Of a stretch of DNA of 64,000 bases, positions 32,309 to 42,858 are shown in pieces. A model generated the notes under the pieces. It ran no database searches. It was not told where the DNA came from and saw nothing but the letters and a program-made list of their open reading frames with translations. Each line of letters opens with the position of its first letter. Position 1 is the stretch's first letter. The stretch is from Myrica gale (lineage: Eukaryota; Streptophyta; Magnoliopsida; Fagales; Myricaceae), in the NCBI GenBank assembly GCA_963930655.1, contig OZ005618.1, positions 7,462,001-7,526,000 of the forward strand, read 5' to 3'. The position numbers and the translations under genes were made by a program.

Positions 32309-33971
32309 AGTTGTTGCCGTGGCGGAACCAGAAATCTAATTAAAGGGGGTCGAATTTCTGAGGAAAATGACAAAAAAAATTTACTATGTGATACAAAAAA
32401 TTATATTATAGCTAAAATATCAAAAATTAAGGACTAAAAATACTAAAATATATTGGAATACACGTATTGTATTATTGTTGATATTGAGAGGTGGCAATTA
32501 GATCCTACATGATTGCATATTCTGAAAACGTTGTAAAAAAAACTTTGTTCTCAATAGTTTCAAAATTTTCTCTCTCAATGTATACCACCAAACTAGCATT
32601 CATCCATTCATCTTCTATATTATTATCAAATCAGTTTTAATAAACTTCATCGCAGAGAACACTCTCTCAATGGTTGCAGTCGCAATTGGTAAGACCAATG
32701 TCAACTCAATCAGTTGATAAACCAATTGATATAGAGTATGTTTTCTTGTCTCGATCATCTTCACAGCAAGACCTCTAATATCTTGAAGCTCAGAAAAAAA
32801 TATCATGACTTATCACATCATAAATGTAGGTTCGAAGTTGATCTCTAAGCATAATATGATCAATTCACAATTTTAGTTGTCCTGAGATAGCAGCTCCTAT
32901 TTATTATATCTTGAAATGCTCTCTTGTATTCTAATTTCGTTATCTAGGATGTAAGAATAGCATCGTTAGCCTCGACGATCGGTCCTCGGATAGATTGAAT
33001 GGAGCTGGGGCTGCAAAAGATCAAAGTATGAGATGCGCTCAATGTATATGAGTGGATGAATCAACTGAGAAGTGTAGTGTAGTGTGTTATTGCAGGCGGA
33101 TGAGGCAGCATGTCATGATAGGTTGTAAAATAAAGCATTGAGATAAAATACAACTTTATACCGCAACGGGAGGGGAAGAAAATTTTGAAATGTCTGGTCA
33201 TATTAGGTATAATATTTTCTAAGCTATTTTGTTTCAATTCTAGTCATTTAATTTCCTATTGATCATTTCTCCTTGTGATTTGTCTAAGTTTCGCAGCGGG
33301 TAAACATTCAAACTATTGAATATTGTAGGCTTCACATCATCCGGTAATTAATACGAACAACAATAAATGTTAAACGTATTATATGCTTTGTCTCTAATTT
33401 GGTCGGCAAATTGGCCTTAAATTTTTTTTTGCTTCTTAAAAGCTCTTGAAGCAATTAAATCATACATTTCATATGAATTGAAATTTATAAATTTATGTAG
33501 ACATATAGGGTAAAATTTAATACATCATATCCAAAGAGAAGAAGAAAGACTAATACAAAAAATCAAAAAGCGAATTTCATTTTCGTGTCTTACCAGAGTG
33601 CTTATTTCACATTATGTACACTGAGGTTGCATTTGCTAAAAAAATTTCACAAAATTTTGCACACTCACAATAAAATACTACAATATAATCTCTCTCTTTC
33701 ATAAAAAAATATAAAAAATTACCTCTCTCTTCACTTTTTCACTAAATCCAATACCAACACTAAACTCAATACCAAAAATTTTACCACACAAATATAACCT
33801 GAAATAATTAAAAAATAATAATTTGAGGGCCTGAACAATTGAGGGTCGATCTTGGATTGCTGGGGCTGTCTGGGCTCTTACTATATATATATATATATAA
33901 TTGAAGAAATTTTCTTCAGGCCACGGGGGCGGCTGCCCCATGATCCTAACGTAGTTCCGCCCCAGTTGTTG
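32309..33971. mobile_element. Defective hAT transposon, 1.65 kb, with 8-bp target duplication
   Basis: The left end reads CCGTGGCGGAACCAG and the right end, inverted, GGGGCGGAAC. Both are versions of the CAGTGGCGGA terminus of hAT elements. AGTTGTTG occurs exactly at 32309-32316 and 33964-33971. A transposase C-terminal remnant lies inside on the minus strand, with more non-coding sequence to the right. Its first 260 bases closely match those of the second element at 61702-63628. The right end is about 300 bp upstream of the second COPT start codon. Confidence 0.8.
32615..32806 (-). pseudogene. hAT transposase C-terminal dimerisation domain remnant
   Basis: A 63-codon minus-strand frame contains LVYQLIELTLVLPIATATIE and RVFSAMKFIKTDL, the hallmark end of the hAT dimerisation region as found in plant zinc-finger MYM-type-1-like transposases. 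Everything upstream (DNA-binding and catalytic parts) is gone or unrecognisable. It cannot be active. Confidence 0.85.
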
Positions 33972-33974
33972 CGT

Positions 33975-34004
33975 CACGTGTCCCAATTTGGTTCTCGTAC
34001 GTAC
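33975..34004 (+). promoter_or_regulatory. G-box and overlapping GTAC copper-response cores before the second COPT gene
   Basis: CACGTG lies at 33975-33980 and two adjacent GTAC cores at 33997-34004, some 270 bases before the start codon and just beyond the right end of the hAT element. GTAC is the SPL7 core that controls COPT genes under copper shortage. The assignment is from motif and position only. Confidence 0.4.
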
Positions 34005-34273
34005 TCCGATTTCATGGTTTCCACATCTTGGCCGCTACACTACAAACGTAGCTCTCATTCAATTAGTAATAGTACACAATTCTACTCCCAATGTACTGCC
34101 ACCCTCATTTATTGCCGAAAATGTCTCGTTTATCTCGTATTTCATTGTTTGGACCGAAATCGTCTGTGCCAGTTCAGTCCGTCTACCCACAAAAACCAGC
34201 CTCAAACAGGTGAGGATTCCATCGAGATAGAGCCAGCGGGGGGGGCGAGCAAGCGCGCGAGAGAAGATCGAAT

Positions 34274-34732
34274 ATGGAAGGTATGGGTCATGATCATGGT
34301 ATGCCTGGCATGAGTGCTATGCCGCCATCATCGATGCATGGTATGCGCCGCAGGATGATGATGCACATGACCTTCTACTGGGGCAAGGAAGGGGAGATAC
34401 TCTTCGATGGTTGGCCCGGCATGAGCACTGGCATGTACGCATTGGCCCTGTTGTCCGTCTTTCTGTTCGGTTTCCTCGTTGAGTGGCTCTCCCATTGCCG
34501 ACTGATCAAGCCTGGCTCGAACCATGTCCAGGCTGGTCTGGTCCAGACCACCTTGTACACCTTGAGGATTGGGATAGCTTATTTGGTGATGTTGGGTGTC
34601 ATGTCTTTCAACGGTGGTGTATTTTTGGTTGCTGTGGCTGGCCAGGGTTTGGGATTTCTGATTTTCGGTAGTAGGATCTTCAACAAACGAGATGCTGTAG
34701 AAGGATCTGATCTTCCTCCTATGAGTTGTTGA
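34274..34732 (+). CDS. COPT/CTR-family copper transporter
   Basis: Intronless gene of 152 residues starting MEGMGHDHGMPGMSAM, a Met/His-rich extracellular copper-collecting segment typical of COPT1/COPT2/COPT6. It is followed by MMMHMTFYWGKEGEILFDGWPG. Three membrane helices follow, with Met-x3-Met in helix 2 (YLVMLGVMSFN) and GxxxG-type packing in helix 3 (AVAGQGLGFLIFGS). The C-terminus ends in a Cys (PPMSC). It should form a trimer importing Cu(I), probably at the plasma membrane. Length and composition are normal for the family. It lies 6 kb downstream of a longer, proline-rich paralogue in the same orientation. The frame is open further 5', but no better start is seen. Confidence 0.96.
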   Translation: MEGMGHDHGMPGMSAMPPSSMHGMRRRMMMHMTFYWGKEGEILFDGWPGMSTGMYALALLSVFLFGFLVEWLSHCRLIKPGSNHVQAGLVQTTLYTLRIGIAYLVMLGVMSFNGGVFLVAVAGQGLGFLIFGSRIFNKRDAVEGSDLPPMSC

Positions 34733-34819
34733 AACAAAAAAGGGAGGAGCAATCTTCTGTTTTTGCTCCTTAGATTTTAAATTCGTGTCTTATTGCTTTT
34801 GCTTTTTGTTGAATAATAA

Positions 34820-34915
34820 CAGGACTTTAGCATGCTTAGAAACAAACAGGACTTTAGCATGCTTAGAAACAAACAGGACTTTAGCATGCTTAGAAACAAA
34901 CAGGACTTTAGCATG
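34820..34915. repeat. 27-bp tandem repeat, three exact copies plus a partial
   Basis: The unit begins CAGGACTTTAGCATGCTTAG and repeats exactly at 34820, 34847 and 34874. A 15-base partial copy starts at 34901. It lies about 90 bases after the COPT stop codon, probably in or just beyond the 3' UTR. It is a minisatellite. There are no variable spacers, so it is not a CRISPR. Confidence 0.95.
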
Positions 34916-37900
34916 ATCCCCTTTTTTTCCCCTACGCAATTGATATTTTGTATGGCATAGAGAATACGATCATGTTAATATGGTAATTAATTAATCACTC
35001 TCGACGGAACTTTTGTAATTCACAATTAGAACATAAAACCCCCCTCTTAATTAGTTTGTCCTGAGCTGTAAACCTAGCCAGCCCTACTCCTAATTAATTT
35101 TTTTGGATTATACTTTGCAGCCGTCATAATTAGCATTATTTAAAGGATTTGATTCTATGGGTGGTACACCGAAAAGTATCAATAGCCAAAGAGAATACGA
35201 TCATTTGGGAAGCCATGGATCCCGGCGGCCATCCTTTTCACTTGCAACTAAGTTATGAGTTCGGCGGTTCCAGGATATATGGGACTCGTGCTCTCACAAG
35301 AAAGCCAAAGCCATTGGTTTTCTGGTTTTGAACCTATCCTCCCTTGTTGCACGCATTTTGGAAGGTGAGGACGAAATGACACGGCAAAAAGATGATGCGC
35401 AGACCCTTTCGTTAAAGAAAGAGACAAACCCTGATGGAAGGGTTCTTTTGTTAAAAATAAATAAAAATTTAAAAAACTAAAAAATAAAAGTGATAAAAAG
35501 GATTAAAATTCTATTTTTTCTATAATTTATTACAAATGCCTCTTTTTATGATTTCTGCTAAGACCCCATTTATCTTAGACGGCAAATTTGGTAAATATAT
35601 GGGTAATTAACATTAATATTGATAATGCAAAATTGCTAGAGAAGTAGATATATAATAGCACTAATCGTAATCGTATGGGATTGAATTGCCCAACTCAAAT
35701 GTTGAGGATCATAATAAGAGAGGTGTGAGGTGGGCATGTACGTAGTACGTACGTATATATAGTGTGTGGGAGAGAAAGAGAGAGATTAGCCCACGGGCCG
35801 GGTCGGACGTTTGTATCTTAAGTTATATAGCAGCCCAGTTTTTATGCATGTGAGAGATATTCTTTAAACAAAACGAACCCATAAAGGAAGTGAGAGCGTT
35901 ACTCTTTTGGACAAGAAAAACGTATAAACTTTTTAAGTTTGGCACATATTAAATCTTATAAAATAATTATAATATTATCTCTAAAAAAAATATACCCCTA
36001 AAACATAATTCTATTTGGAACTTTGTAAGGTAGTGCTCTGATTATCTTTATGGATGGAAAGAATCTCCTAAGTAAATTAGAATATAAGCATTGCAAATTG
36101 AACTCTCTACCAGAGAACAAAAAAGATTTTCAAAAAAATGTGCTCCAAGACCTCTATAGAATTATAATATTCTCAATATTATAGTTCAATTCCCATGAGT
36201 ACTTTTTGTTCCTTTGCATATGAAAAGCATCAATCTTCGAATGTTTATGTTCTGCGAAGACATGTCAGCAGTGCACCAACTGACGTCAAATCCATGACAT
36301 GGGAAGGATGAGCGCGGGGATTTTATTCATCGCATGCAGAGATCTCCCAGTCTTCCAATTAGGGGTTTGCAGCATCATTTGCGAAGTGGTGGATGATGAT
36401 CCGTGGAATATTAATTATACTCATCGAATTAATTGAATATATACATGCAAACAAAGTGGTTAAAGAATCTCACGTGCTGAGTAGCCCCATCTTTAGACCT
36501 TCCAGAATCAAATTGCCCTCATGGTTAAAGAATCTCAATTCTACATTGTTTTTGCTTATACATTTTATCAATTTATCTCAAATAGATAAATTTATTTATT
36601 CTGAAATTTAATACGGATAATACTAAATAATAATATAATATTTACATATGATATCTGGTTTTTTAAATTTGTAGCATATAATTCAAATAAAAAATTATAG
36701 AATATATTAGGTAATTGGAAGTGGATGTGAACTCGGACTGGCTGGAGGGAGAGTGTGCCTTGAAGGAGCTCTTGAAAGTGTGTCCACACATAGAAAAAGA
36801 ATGAAATTTTGTATACTTATTACTTAATAGAAGCTAGATGTAGATGTGCGTAGACAGTTAGCCGGCCTAAATTTTCAAGAGTGAAAGGGACAGCTTCATA
36901 TGTTTGTTTCCAAGTAGTTCCAGAGCAGTCCAGAAACAGGAGTCTAGCTAGACACCTCGAGACCCAATTCCAGTGTCATCGTGATTTGCAAATCTGAAAT
37001 GGGTACGGTCTTAATTGTCTCCTGTTGTTAACGTGCCCAAAGGGTTTCCAAGTGCCTGTTACTGTCCACAACTAGCAAAAGCTTTCCAATTTGATTTTTT
37101 CTTAAATAAACTTCCACATCTGCCAAAAGCAGATTACATTGTTGTCACTTGTCGGGGTTTTTTTTTACCTCTTCAAAACGTGAAGGTCCAAAGATCCATA
37201 TAAATATCTTTTGTAATTAAAGGGTATAAAATAAATTGTTTCTTTATGTTTATTATTAAAATTGAAGCTAGATGACAATTTCAAGTTGACCGTTCTATAA
37301 GATCTAAAAGAACATCATGATTCTATTTACTTTGGATTATAGTGGGAGGGCTTTTAAAAAGTTAAAGCATATTTTAGTTGGATCAAATGAGTGTGTGCCC
37401 AATATAGCAGATTTCACTCCTAAAATAAGAAAAAGAAAAGGTAAAGTATCATTAAAATCACAGCATGTAAATAACTTTGGGGATCCACGAAGCATGATTT
37501 GGATTTTGTTTTTGCATATATATATTGAAAGTGAAGCTTTTAAGCCTATCAATATTAATGGCAAAGGGGGGTGACAGACAGTGACTTTTGAATTGCGGTC
37601 GTCGACCTTACTCTTTTGTTTTTATTTGTCTTTTACAAATAAAATCAAACTTTAATGAAATGGGGGAAATATCGCAACTGCCAACTGGCACTCGCACAGG
37701 AAAGGTCTTGATGGGCCCACTACAAGACAAAGGGGCAGGCATATAGCCCTTTTAACACAAACAAAAAGATCAGTCCAATCTGCTCACACAGTTAAACCGC
37801 CTCCAAAATACCTCCAACCATTCTCCGAACCCTAGGTTCGGCTAAAAAACCCAACTGTTATATCCCAAACATCAATGATCGGACTCGAAAACCTTTATGT

Positions 37901-39210
37901 TTGAGCCTAATTAATTGGGCTACAAATTTTAAGTTTATTATTAAAAAATTAATCACATAATTTTTATTATTATAATATTTATTAAAAATCTTCTCTCTCT
38001 TCAACCTTTTCACCAACTCCCATAACATTTCTTTACTTTATAATATTTCTCAAACCCCAATACCCAAAATTTTCACCCTCAAACAATAATCCAAGGTGGG
38101 TACGGGAACCATTCCGGTACTCAACATAATATAACTTTTTAAATTCGGTACTATTCCGATATTTATCAATGAAAAGTTTCGGAATTAAAATAAATAATTC
38201 TAGTTCGGTATATATGTTTTCTAGACATACTTCTTTAAAGTCTTGATGAGTTGAAAGTATTTTTTAGCTGAATTTTTAGAATATTTTTCAGTTATTTATC
38301 ATAAATTAACAGAATAGGTAACAATTCATCAATAAATATAGATTTCAAAATAAATATTCAATGTAAATTTCATATGTTATACTTTATTTTGAGCCATATT
38401 TTTTTTTAAAAAAATTGGGGTCGAAAATTTTGGTATTTTTTAGTTATTCATCATAAACTAACAATAAAATGTAAAATATTCATTTAAAATCTAGATTTTA
38501 AAATAAATATTCAAGCAAATTTCATGTGTTATACTTTATTTGAGATATTTTTATTTTCTTTAAAAAAACAAAACTTAAAATTTAGGTAATTCCACCGCAA
38601 TTTTTGGTTCTTATTCTCCTATTCCAGTTCCGGCATATATCGGAAGTGGAACCAAAAATTCTGATTCTTGGTGAAATTTTTACCAACTCCTATTATAATA
38701 TAAACATAATTTTTTTTAGAAAATTTGTAAAAATTTCAGACAAAAATCTTCATTCCAAATTTATGTTTTCACTCTTACATATTTCAAAAACTTCCTCTTT
38801 TTAGGAATCTCATTCTCATAAAAACTCGAAAAAAAAACTTATCTCCAAAAAAATTTTGTAATAATTATAAAACAATATTTTCAAAAATACAATTTCCTTC
38901 TGAATTAGTGCACCAAAGGAAAAAGCAAACGCGGAGAAAAGCAACAATTAATTAAGGAAGGAATTAACCTTCTGGAAGGGGCGTATTATCTAGCAATTTC
39001 AGTTTAAATGATAATTTTTTTTTAATTGTAAACGCTAATGCTAAAGGACTAAATAATTAATTATACCCAATTTGGTGTCTCCCTCAATCTTAGATTGCAT
39101 TGTTCTTTAATGTCTTCTTTTTATGGCTTATATTTACTTTTGACATGAGTGAAGAGCCACTAAAATATCATAAAATAAATTTGGCATTAGATTTTTTAGT
39201 ACAAAGGAGT
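34916..39210. other. Gene-free AT-rich stretch
   Basis: No coding domain is recognised. A GA-rich segment with several GTACGTA motifs lies at 35735-35790. A 60-codon frame at 35149-35331 has no recognisable motif. Between about 38095 and 38670 the sequence has CGGTACT/TTCCGG-type motifs at both ends and resembles a degenerate hAT-like MITE, also suggested near 48530-48680. Confidence 0.45.
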
Positions 39211-39900
39211 GTTAACGCTTTGATCAAACGATATTGAGTAAAGGCTTCTTCTCTTTTCTTTTCAGAATCTAACTATTATTAACGGATGTCTAGCTAGAAT
39301 TCTTCATGTTGAGTTTGCCTTGGATTTTATCACGTGGTTTTCCAGGATATTGTGGATAGAGTAATAAACATGTGAGTTTTTGTTTTATCCAAATTCCTAA
39401 CTGATATTTTTGAATGTAGATACAATTCTTATCTAATTAGGAGATTAGGAGTTCTTTTCCAATTACGAGTCTTTTCAAATTAGGATTGAGCTGCCGAGTA
39501 TAAAATTAAAGAGAAGAGTGATATAGAGATTATAGTCTAGAGAGAGAGAGGAGAATTAAGAAGGGAAAGTTAGCGTGTCTAGCGGATATTGGAGAACACT
39601 AATATTACATGAATCTCTAATCTCATCTTGTGACTTAATATGAAAATTATAGGACATATAGATTCTCTTGTGTGCGAGTGAGATTTTGGTGTATCGAGAC
39701 TTGGGTTATTTAGAGTGCTTTCTTCGTATTTTGCTTGTACTTTTGATTTAAGAATTAATGGATTTTTATGCATGTGGATGTACCTCACCCTGAGGGAACC
39801 AGGTTAAATTTTGGTGTTCTATGTGTGTGCTATTTTTTATGTAGTTTACAGTAATCGTGTGTTCAATTGCACAACACTTTACTCAATTTGTATTTATATA
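39211..39900 (+). repeat. Possible degenerate Copia-type LTR
   Basis: The segment has the look of an old LTR. The run around 39770-39830 reads GTGGATGTACCTCACCCTGA, then a GAACCAGGTTAAATTTTGGT block, like the common Copia LTR feature in which a GTGGACGTAGG-type stretch precedes GAACCACGTTAAAT. Termini, primer site and target duplication could not be fixed. Confidence 0.35.
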
Positions 39901-41897
39901 ATTAAGATAGAGACATAACCTCGATATAAGTCCTACAATATTTAATATTATCTCTATTAAACTTTCAGTCTCTATTGTATTTATACTTGTTGTGTCTAGC
40001 TCTAAATTATAAAGGATCCCGGTTTAGTATTAGCTTGACTATGTCTTTCTCTTTCAAAGTGAATTAGCATAATATAGTTTCAATTATTATTATTTTAATA
40101 AAAAGTAGATCCTTATATACAAAGGACAAACTTATTATATATGACCCAATCTAAACAATGCTATAGAATAATTCTATTATAAAAGGGGAATTAATATAGG
40201 GCGCATGAGCTTCATAGAATCAATTGACAATACTATATGATAAAAAAAATACTATATTAAATATTTGATTTAGGCCGTCGTTAAGAAAGTCAAATAACAC
40301 CAAGAGAGAGGTGTGACATGATGATATAACTGACGGATTAGACGTTCGGCAATCTATGGGTATCTGAATAGTTTGTGATAAAATATAATTATGAACATAC
40401 AATATTAATTTGTTATAAGATTTCTTATTAAACAACATATACACATATATTTAATGCTTGATTAATATATTTTCATTTGTCATTATATACAATAAATAAA
40501 AATATATTGGTTGTAGGATGCAGACGAAAAAAATTAGAATATCTGTCACGCCCCAAAAATTAGCATAAATAAACAAAAGAAATTTATCTCATTTATTCGA
40601 AACAAAACAAATTATAATGATATTGTTTTCAAAACAGAAACTTGAACAAATTAAAATCCATAATGATGCTCTCATCTATCCCGCCCACATGCTCTCTAGG
40701 CTCAATCTCTGAGCAATCTCTGAAAATAAGAAAAATAAAACGGAGTGAGTTCGACAACTCAGTAAGCAGAGAATAAAAACATATATTCTTTTCTTTGAAA
40801 ATAATACTTAATTCAATGAACGGAAAACTCAGAAAATAAAATAGATTTTTTAGAAAATCCCCTTGACATCAACAGTAAGCCACATTGACCCCTGTAGCAG
40901 GGTTGTGCAACGACTTAACCGGCGGCCAAACCGAATTAAGCCAACAGAAAGTGGAGTTTGCCCTACTAAGACTTAGCCACGTACGCTAAGTGTGCACTAG
41001 GGAGAAACCCACACAGAAACCAATCCGAAGAATGGGCGCACCAGTAATCAGTAATGAGTTGGTACCAACAGCAGCAGCAGTAATCAGTAACAGAACATCG
41101 CCTCGGGGTTTGAAAACAATATAATATATAATAACAGAATTCATATTTCGAAATCAAAAAAGATGTTCAGCAGAATACAGAATCTTTGATAAATAATTCA
41201 GAACAGTCATATAAACAATCTCAGTATGTCTTTTAAAATTCCACATTTGTTTTCAGAATAACATAAACTTGCAATAAAATATTTTCCACAAAATCTTTTA
41301 TGAAAACGTGTTCATAATTTTTAAAGAAAACAATATAGTAGCTCCGCTTACCCAATTTTCTTCGATAATCGAATCGCCTTAGAAAACACGTACTGCAACG
41401 ATCCTCAAGAACCGAAGAAAAACGTAAATACCCAACAATGGCCGAATATAGAGAGAGAGAAAGAGATCTCAAAATTTATGAAAAATCACGTTTGAGAGGT
41501 GTGAAGAATCTCTGAGCAAGAGGTCCCTTTTATAGGCGGAAGAGTCTTGAATTCTTAGTGAAAACCGTCCCCCATGGAAAGCCATTAGGTGTCTCTTCAC
41601 ATATCTTACATTATTGCCATTAGTTGCAAAAATACATAGAAACTTCGAGAATTGAACGTTTGGAATGAAAAGCCTCGAAAATTAGACGAAATGGTGCTAA
41701 AACGGATGAGAAACTGAAGAGAGAGAGAGAGAATTGATGAGAGAGAGAGGAAGGGTCGAAAACGGCGGTCTGCAACCCAGTAAGTCGAAAAGATTAGGGT
41801 TGAGAAGGAAGAAGATCAAAACGCACCGTTTTACTTAAAAATCCAATTCGGCAAAACGTGTTTAAATAAAATAAAGTTTCATTATAAAAATAAGCGT

Positions 41898-41967
41898 GCA
41901 CGCGCGCCTCAGTGGTCCAGCTGCGTTTTTGCCATCCCCGAGTGCCTGGGTTCGAATCCCCGCGTGA
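41898..41967 (+). repeat. tRNA-like module 1 (A and B boxes) inside the solo LTR
   Basis: An A-box-like CGCCTCAGTGG (41905-41915) and a perfect B-box GGTTCGAATCC (41949-41959) are correctly spaced. The seven bases before the A box, GCACGCG, can pair with CGCGTGA at the 3' side (six of seven). Overall length is 70. The T-arm register conflicts with the acceptor pairing by two bases, so it is a tRNA-derived sequence rather than a working tRNA gene. Confidence 0.55.
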
Positions 41968-42031
41968 CATATTTTTCGAAATAAAGCTGCTAACCTTTAA
42001 ATATATTCAAATGCATATAATCTAACAAGTT

Positions 42032-42097
42032 GCGCGCCTGGCCTAGTGGTATTCTCCTGTTAAAACCCAAGGTCTGGAGTTCGACTCCAGCCTTTGT
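42032..42097 (+). repeat. tRNA-like module 2 (A and B boxes) inside the solo LTR
   Basis: A perfect A-box match TGGCCTAGTGG (42039-42049) is followed by a perfect T-arm hairpin, CTGGA-GTTCGAC-TCCAG (42074-42090), containing the B box. The acceptor strands do not pair and the total length is short, so it is not a functional tRNA. It lies 134 bases after module 1 in the same orientation, antisense to the LTR. Confidence 0.55.
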
Positions 42098-42140
42098 CAA
42101 AAACCTCTTTTTTATTTTCTAACTGGGTTCTCACAATATC

Positions 42141-42858
42141 ATGCTTTGATAGTGGTTCATATATTTTCTGACTATGGCAACAGTGAAAATAAAGTCTGTT
42201 ATTAAGATTAAATTTATATAATAATTGATCAAAATTATAATAATCGTTAATAATTATAATAATCAAATTTTAACCAAAATATTTACACTAGGCTTGGTTG
42301 ACATGAAACTCCTACAATTCACAAAATCAATCTGCTCCGTTCAATTCAGGAGATGAAAATGAATCTTGGATACATGAAAAGAGAGAGGATTTGGGGATCA
42401 AGAAGAAGCAGTGAAGCAATGCAAAAAGCTGAATTATTACAGAGATTTCAGAAAGCAACTGCTTACATTTTTTTTTATAATCAGGAACTCCTCAGATTTG
42501 CTTGTGCTATCTATACCCAACCATTACAATCAAGAATCAAAGACAGCTTTTATTTATTTTAATTTTTTTTTCTTTGCTACACATTAATAACCCCTGTACG
42601 AAAGCTAAGAAATGATAAAACATATATTCTCTAAGACCTTAAAAGACTGTTGGTCTGTATGTCTGTCCTATTGTCTATCTACGGGGGATTCTCTATATAT
42701 GACCCAACACGTACGAGTCACTCATTTCCCCCCCTTTATTCTGTCGTCAACCTTCTCTTTTTTCTTCTTTTCCTCGAGCATAAGCTGCCAAAACGCCATT
42801 AATCAAGCAACAGAGTCGATACTGAGGAACAATGCATGTGCGCTTGGGGCGTCAACGC
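42141..42858. other. 3' flank of the five-exon gene
   Basis: AT-rich sequence with no independent gene. Minus-strand transcription of the neighbouring gene probably ends here. Confidence 0.45.

Larger units (their letters stand above)
40544..42135 (-). mobile_element. Solo LTR, 1592 bp, with 5-bp target duplication
   Basis: Read on the minus strand it begins TGTGAGAACCCAGTTAG and ends GGGGCGTGACA, so it has TG-CA ends. Exact ATATC repeats flank it (40539-40543 and 42136-42140). No primer site or coding region is attached. The TGTGAGAACCC start resembles Gypsy-type LTRs. Near its 5' end (minus orientation) it holds two tRNA-like modules on the opposite strand. The interior includes a less AT-rich stretch at 40860-41060. 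Confidence 0.85.

Noticed and set aside
33852-34313. 153-codon plus-strand frame overlapping the second COPT start
   Set aside because: It is out of frame with COPT and covers the hAT end and promoter; no conserved motif.
34820-34915. Possible CRISPR-like array
   Set aside because: Copies are directly adjacent with no spacers, in a plant genome; it is a minisatellite.
41898-42097. Two functional tRNA genes
   Set aside because: Acceptor stems fail or conflict with the T-arm register and lengths are short; they are tRNA-like only.
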